Assembly: GCA_963082975.1 (NCBI GenBank)
Contig: OY720347.1
Span: 44,467,155-44,531,154, forward strand
Direction of reading: 5' to 3'
DNA from: Labia minor
Lineage: Eukaryota; Arthropoda; Insecta; Dermaptera; Spongiphoridae
DNA length: 64,000 nt
Part shown: in pieces, positions 59,721-64,000 of the stretch
Layout of the letters: every line of letters begins with the position of its first letter
Position numbering within the stretch: the stretch's first letter is position 1
Position numbers and translations under genes: made by a program
Notes under the pieces: model-generated
What the model was told of the DNA's origin: nothing
The model's input: only the letters and a program-made list of their open reading frames with translations
Database searches by the model: none

Positions 59721-59842
59721 ATGTGCTAAGTATTTTGGAATTCAATTTATTAATTGGCAAGTTATAAAAATAAAATAATTAACAGATGTTTTAACTAGCA
59801 AAAAAATTAATTATTTTTTAAACATAATATATACTATATATA

Positions 59843-60334
59843 CGAGGGTAGGTCAATAAGTCTGTGACTTTTTGAATTTCTCGACTCTTAAATGAAATGG
59901 CAACACTGATCTTGTCAGCTTCTGTCAGCTGACCCCTGTCAAAATTTGAACCAGCTGATTTTTTTTAGTTTTTGTTTGACATCCATTAATAGCAGACTAC
60001 CTCGGGAATTTTCATGAAAATCCATGAATTGGGATACGAATTGCTCCCTCATCCGATCTATCCTCCGGATTTAGCCCCGAGTGACTATTTCTTGTTTTTA
60101 AACCTGAAGAAATGGCTCGGCGGGAAGAGATTTGACTCCAACGATGAAATCATCTCACAAATCTATTGTGATGTCTCGAAAAATCTTCTTTTTTACAAGA
60201 AATAAAAAAAATTGGAGAACGTGTTGGACGAACTATCTAGTGCTCAAAGGAAACTACGTTGTAAAATAAAATAATTTTTTATCCAAAAAACTATGTTTTA
60301 TTCAAAAAGTTACGAACTTAAAGACCTGCCCTCG
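59843..60334 (+). mobile_element. Shortened mariner element with TIRs and TA duplication
   Basis: Termini are about 35-bp imperfect inverted repeats (CGAGGGTAGGTCAATAAGT on the left, complement of CGAGGGCAGGTCTTTAAGT on the right), flanked by TA (59841-59842, 60335-60336). The remaining frame (60014-60205) is the C-terminal part of a mariner transposase: HELGYELLPHP, PDLAPSDYFLFLNLKKWLGG and KRFDSNDEII, carrying the third catalytic Asp. The first two Asp motifs and the helix-turn-helix are deleted. It is non-autonomous. Confidence 0.93.
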
Positions 60335-60336
60335 TA

Positions 60337-62340
60337 CATTATTTATTTACTATTATAATTATAATTTTGAAATAATAGAATATGTTTTATTAATGATTGA
60401 TAATGTAATTTACTTTTTATAATGAAAAATAAATAATAAAAAATTGACCTTTGTACCAGATACCTACTTCTAAAATAATAGTTGAACAATTAATGTTGTG
60501 TGATATATCTTTAATTTATTAATTTATATAAAATATTAATGTGCTTATGATTATTAATTTTTTTATTATTTATATGAATTTATATAGATTTTTTTTAGAT
60601 TAAAGAATTTAGTCCGAATATGATTATTATACATTATTAAAAATTCTATAAAAAAATAATTGTAACTATATTTAATCAGTTTTTTTAATTTTGAAAGTGT
60701 AATATTATTCAATAGTTTTTTTACTTTAAGAATTTACTTTAAGAATTATTTCTTCAAAATTGAAATTGTTGCCTAGAAAATATATAAAATAATTATTAGT
60801 ATAGTTGTATTGTATGAATCTGTGGCGTGATCCATGAGTAGTAAATGTGAATGGATTTAGGATTTTTGAAAATAAAATCCTATTTACTTGTAGCTTGTGA
60901 GTGTTATCTGGGAAATTAGAACACTTGTACCTGCATTGCAAGAATTATGGGCAAGACATTTGACTAGAATGAGAAAAGAAAGATTGGTGAAAAACAATTT
61001 GAAAACAACCAATGAGTAGATGATTCCTTAATACTAAATGGTTATATGGTTACAAACCTTTGATAATAGTCAATAGCATGTACATCATTTCATTGTCCAC
61101 CACCTTTTCGATACCCACAAATACCCTCGATTACAAGCAAATAATCGGCAATAATGGAGCAAAATCGAAAGACGATAACAAGGATTTTGAGGTAAAACCT
61201 GGATGTGGATTTGATTACATAAAGTGTGGATCCCAAACTATATAATCAACTTCAATTCTCTTCATTTTTAAATTAAACTTTTCAAATCACAAGTGGACAT
61301 CAGTTTTTTGTTGATTGGGTTCAAAAACATGTGTTTCATATGCTTTTTATGATACTAATAATTAATCTTGTTTAATAATTAGAATAAAATACCATGCTAA
61401 ATATCTCTATCTTTGATGCTTAAGACACATTTCTCAGTGCTTGTCTTGGGCTACATTATTCCAAATCCTATCTTGTCTTAATTCCCTCATCGTTAACTAT
61501 ATTTTTAGTCTAAAAATACCTAACAATTCTTTTATCATCCATTAGTCTCATAACAAATTGTAAATCAAATAATTTTATTTTATTTGATCATTTTCCAATC
61601 TATATGATTGATAATGATCATAAAAGAACATAAATTGCAAAAATTAAAGTGAGTGGATATAATTATTATGGATCCATTTACAAAACATTAATTATTATGG
61701 ATTTATGGTTTTTCATTGTTTCATTAATTTAATATTTAAACATTTTTTGCACAATATTACTTAGTTATGTATTGCACGTTCTTTTAATTTAATCATTTGT
61801 TTTGACTAATTAGTTTATTTGAAGAAAAAATAATTAGATTTTACTGAAAATTATATAAAATTATTTTAAAAAATCAATAATAAACAAATATCATAATTCT
61901 TGTAAAACTACAATAAATACAAACTAGCTTAACATAGGTATATACATATGAAAATGAACTGAAAGGGTCATACCTAATTCTAGTGGCTATCTGGGGAAAA
62001 TATGAGAAAAATCTATGAAAAATTAATTAATCTGAAATAATTGAAATGCAATATACGCCAGGGCAATAGCGATACGATACAATTATTATTAGTAGTACCT
62101 GGTTCACCGAGCCGCCGCTCAGTCTTTAAAAAAAATTATTCCTTATTATCGGGTTTGTCTGCTAATATTAATACCTGGTTCTCCGAGCCACCGTTCAAAT
62201 AATTTAAAAGAACATAAAATAATCATATATACTTACATCTTAAACGTTTGTATTAATGCACTGAAAGACAGAAAAGTATGGCCTGTTGATATAAAATAAT
62301 ATATATTTTCGTAATTTGATTTATTTATATTTATAATATT
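60337..62340. other. AT-rich gene-free stretch with short recurring motif
   Basis: This is mostly AT-rich. A motif TACCTGGTTC followed by ACCGAGCCGCCG or TCCGAGCCACCG occurs at about 62095 and 62172 and in part at 63498. Two small frames (minus 60941-60726, plus 61060-61245) are not recognised. Confidence 0.5.
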
Positions 62341-62349
62341 TTGTATTTA

Positions 62350-62407
62350 AGGAAGCGCTGGCTGACGTAGTTGCTGACGTCATATAATTTAAATTAAGAA
62401 AAAACGA
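62350..62407. mobile_element. HINE family A-related fragment
   Basis: CGTAGTTGCTGACGTCATAT and AAATTAAGAAAAAACGATAA match the family A core and the fragment at 52421. It is truncated at both ends. Confidence 0.5.
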
Positions 62408-62439
62408 TAATTTGACATGTATATATTTCGTAATAGGAG

Positions 62440-62545
62440 ACTTGCAAACAAAAGTGGTTCCTGGGTCAAGGGTCTAAGGCGTTATCTTTTGACTTTGCAC
62501 TCTCAGTTCGAAACTCGCAAAGGCACATTTTTTTTTAAGTATTAT
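62440..62545 (+). repeat. tRNA-Leu-like SINE head or tRNA pseudogene
   Basis: GGGTCTAAGGCG (62469-62480) matches the tRNA-Leu A-box region, and AGTTCGAAACT (62504-62514) a B-box. The spacing and following T-run (62529-62537) fit a Pol III unit. Acceptor and T-stem pairing is poor, so it is not an intact tRNA gene. Confidence 0.45.
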
Positions 62546-62752
62546 ATATTTTTTTATAAATTTATTAATTTTTATTATTTTAATATTTTATTAAATTATT
62601 TTATTTTATTAAATTAATAATTAAGTCAAATAATTTTTTCTGCATAAATAAACATATATAAAAAAACTATATAAAATTTAAATTTTCATTCATTCATTCA
62701 TCTAAAATGATATTAAAATATTCCTTTGAAATATAATAAATAATTAAGTAAT

Positions 62753-62800
62753 TAAATGTGGTTGCTGCGGCCAAGAACTTTCGAGATAGATAAAATAACA
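62753..62800 (+). mobile_element. Non-LTR 3'-end fragment
   Basis: AAATGTGGTTGCTGCGGCCA and AGAACTTTCGAGATAGATAA repeat the 3' end of the element at 30150-30362 with one base missing. It is a very short 5'-truncated copy. Confidence 0.7.
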
Positions 62801-62954
62801 TATACAATAATAATATATATATAATTAATTTACTGATTAATTTAACATATATTTTAAATAAGAACACAAAAAGAAATGAATGTTTTATGTAATATACTGA
62901 TTGAAACAAAATGGATGAAAACCTTTTACTACTCTTAACCAAATACTATGTACC

Positions 62955-63031
62955 ACTCGGGGGGGGGGGGGGGTACAGGGGGCGGAGCCCCCGTCTAGGT
63001 GTGGAGAGCGCCGAAGGCGCTCGGAGCAGCT
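62955..63031 (+). mobile_element. Helitron-like 3' terminus
   Basis: After a G-run this reads GGGGGCGGAGCCCCC, CGTCTAGGTGTGGA, the perfect hairpin GAGCGCCGAAGGCGCTC and GGAGCAGCTAG, followed by T. It matches the 3' end of the element at 37279-38485. A 3' hairpin, CTAG end and T target are Helitron features. No 5' end was found nearby. Confidence 0.7.
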
Positions 63032-63034
63032 AGT

Positions 63035-64000
63035 ATATATATATAATTTTAAATTAGTTTAATTAATTAAAATATTTAAGTATCTTTTTCAATTGAAAGA
63101 ATAATAATATTTAATTTTGTATGAAAATAAATAAAATTTATAAATAATAGGAAGTCGCTAAGCTTCTATGAAAATAAATGGTGTTTTATTTAATGTTTAC
63201 CTCATCCTAATTATCAATTATATTTACATTTTAAATTTAGTTAATACTTTAATTTATTAAATATCTGATTATAATAATCCTATTCATAAAAATACAAAAG
63301 GAGTTAATTAACTTTCATTTATTGAAAATCGCTTAAAAAGTAAAAAGAAAAACAAAATTTCAATTAAAATAATTGTAAATCATTTATCTAATTAATTAAT
63401 CTAATATATCAAAGTATATTTATGTTAAAGTGTACAATAGTATGTGTCTAGTAGATTTTAAAAATCTTAAAAAATGGAGAGATAATTATTTCCTAGTACC
63501 TGGTTCATCCTGCACCCGATCATTATATAAAAATCACTGGTATCTTACAAACTGAGTATAAATTGTTTTGAGAATATTGCATTCTGTCTTGGAATATTAA
63601 TAAATTGGCTGGTCCAAATAATATAAAATATTGTCCATTCAACTATTTTATATCGTAATTATCTCTATTTTTACATAGTTTAGAGATCATCAATCAAATT
63701 ATATTTTATGAAAAAAACAGAATTAGTTTTGTATATAGCTTTTAATAAAAATTTATGTAAAGCTTCGCGTTCATCTAATGCCAATTTCGGTTAAGTTAAC
63801 CTGGGCATACATGACCGATAATTAATATAATATTATTTTAGTAATATATTTTTTGATTTCTAATAAACAAATATTTAAATTGTTTAATTAATTCTAAAAC
63901 TTATCAATTTAATCAATTCAATATAATTATTCAATTATATTTATTAAATATTCTTCTCTATCTCTATATATACAATTTTTGATAGTATAATAAGATTAGA
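63035..64000. other. AT-rich gene-free end of the window
   Basis: No coding or RNA signal was found. One TACCTGGTTC motif occurs at 63498. Confidence 0.5.

Noticed and set aside
60841..61245. Possible further non-LTR tail near 60950 and a 61-codon frame at 61060
   Set aside because: Similarity is too weak to support by eye and no tail or repeat partner was found.
62440..62545. Functional tRNA-Leu gene
   Set aside because: A- and B-box-like motifs are present, but acceptor and T-stems do not pair, so it was kept only as a SINE head or pseudogene.

Overview
This is a eukaryotic, very AT-rich window (by eye well above 70% A+T; not computed). Genes are split by many mostly short GT-AG introns, and gaps and introns are packed with decayed transposons. 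The three host genes are single-copy animal metabolic and trafficking genes. The repeat types (mariner, Tc1, Tigger, Helentron-derived elements, R2-like retroposons) fit an invertebrate, most likely an arthropod. I cannot name the species.

Layout. 396-5848 (+): the 3' twelve exons of GLDC, the P-protein of the mitochondrial glycine cleavage system; its 5' part lies left of the window. 7138-28073 (+): a complete HIP1/HIP1R/Sla2-type endocytic adaptor (ANTH, coiled coil, I/LWEQ). Its first coding exon is separated from the second by a 13.1-kb intron. 30464-43761 (-): a complete 11-exon fatty acyl-CoA reductase of 512 residues, convergent with HIP1. 43762-64000: no host gene that I can support; this is a nest of transposon relics.

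Mobile DNA. Two repeat families have the architecture of non-autonomous Helentrons (HINE/DINE-1-like): subterminal inverted repeats, an internal variable microsatellite and a 3' stem-loop. FAR intron 3 holds a nested stack: an uncharacterised transposon ORF is split by a HINE, which is split by a Helitron that contains a non-LTR fragment. A Ty3/gypsy-like gag-pro-pol relic (46939-52420) was hit by a Tigger element, with TA duplication, inside gag and by an R2-like retroposon inside RT. It is bracketed by inverted rather than direct ~220-bp repeats. Others are an hAT MITE with a perfect 8-bp target duplication, a shortened mariner, mariner and Tc1 relics, tRNA-derived SINE-like pieces and a long palindromic MITE.

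The three host genes do unrelated jobs (glycine catabolism, clathrin/actin coupling, lipid-alcohol synthesis) and I see no sign that they work as a unit. Splice sites were placed by hand so that every junction keeps frame and matches family sequence; transcript data would be the definitive test.
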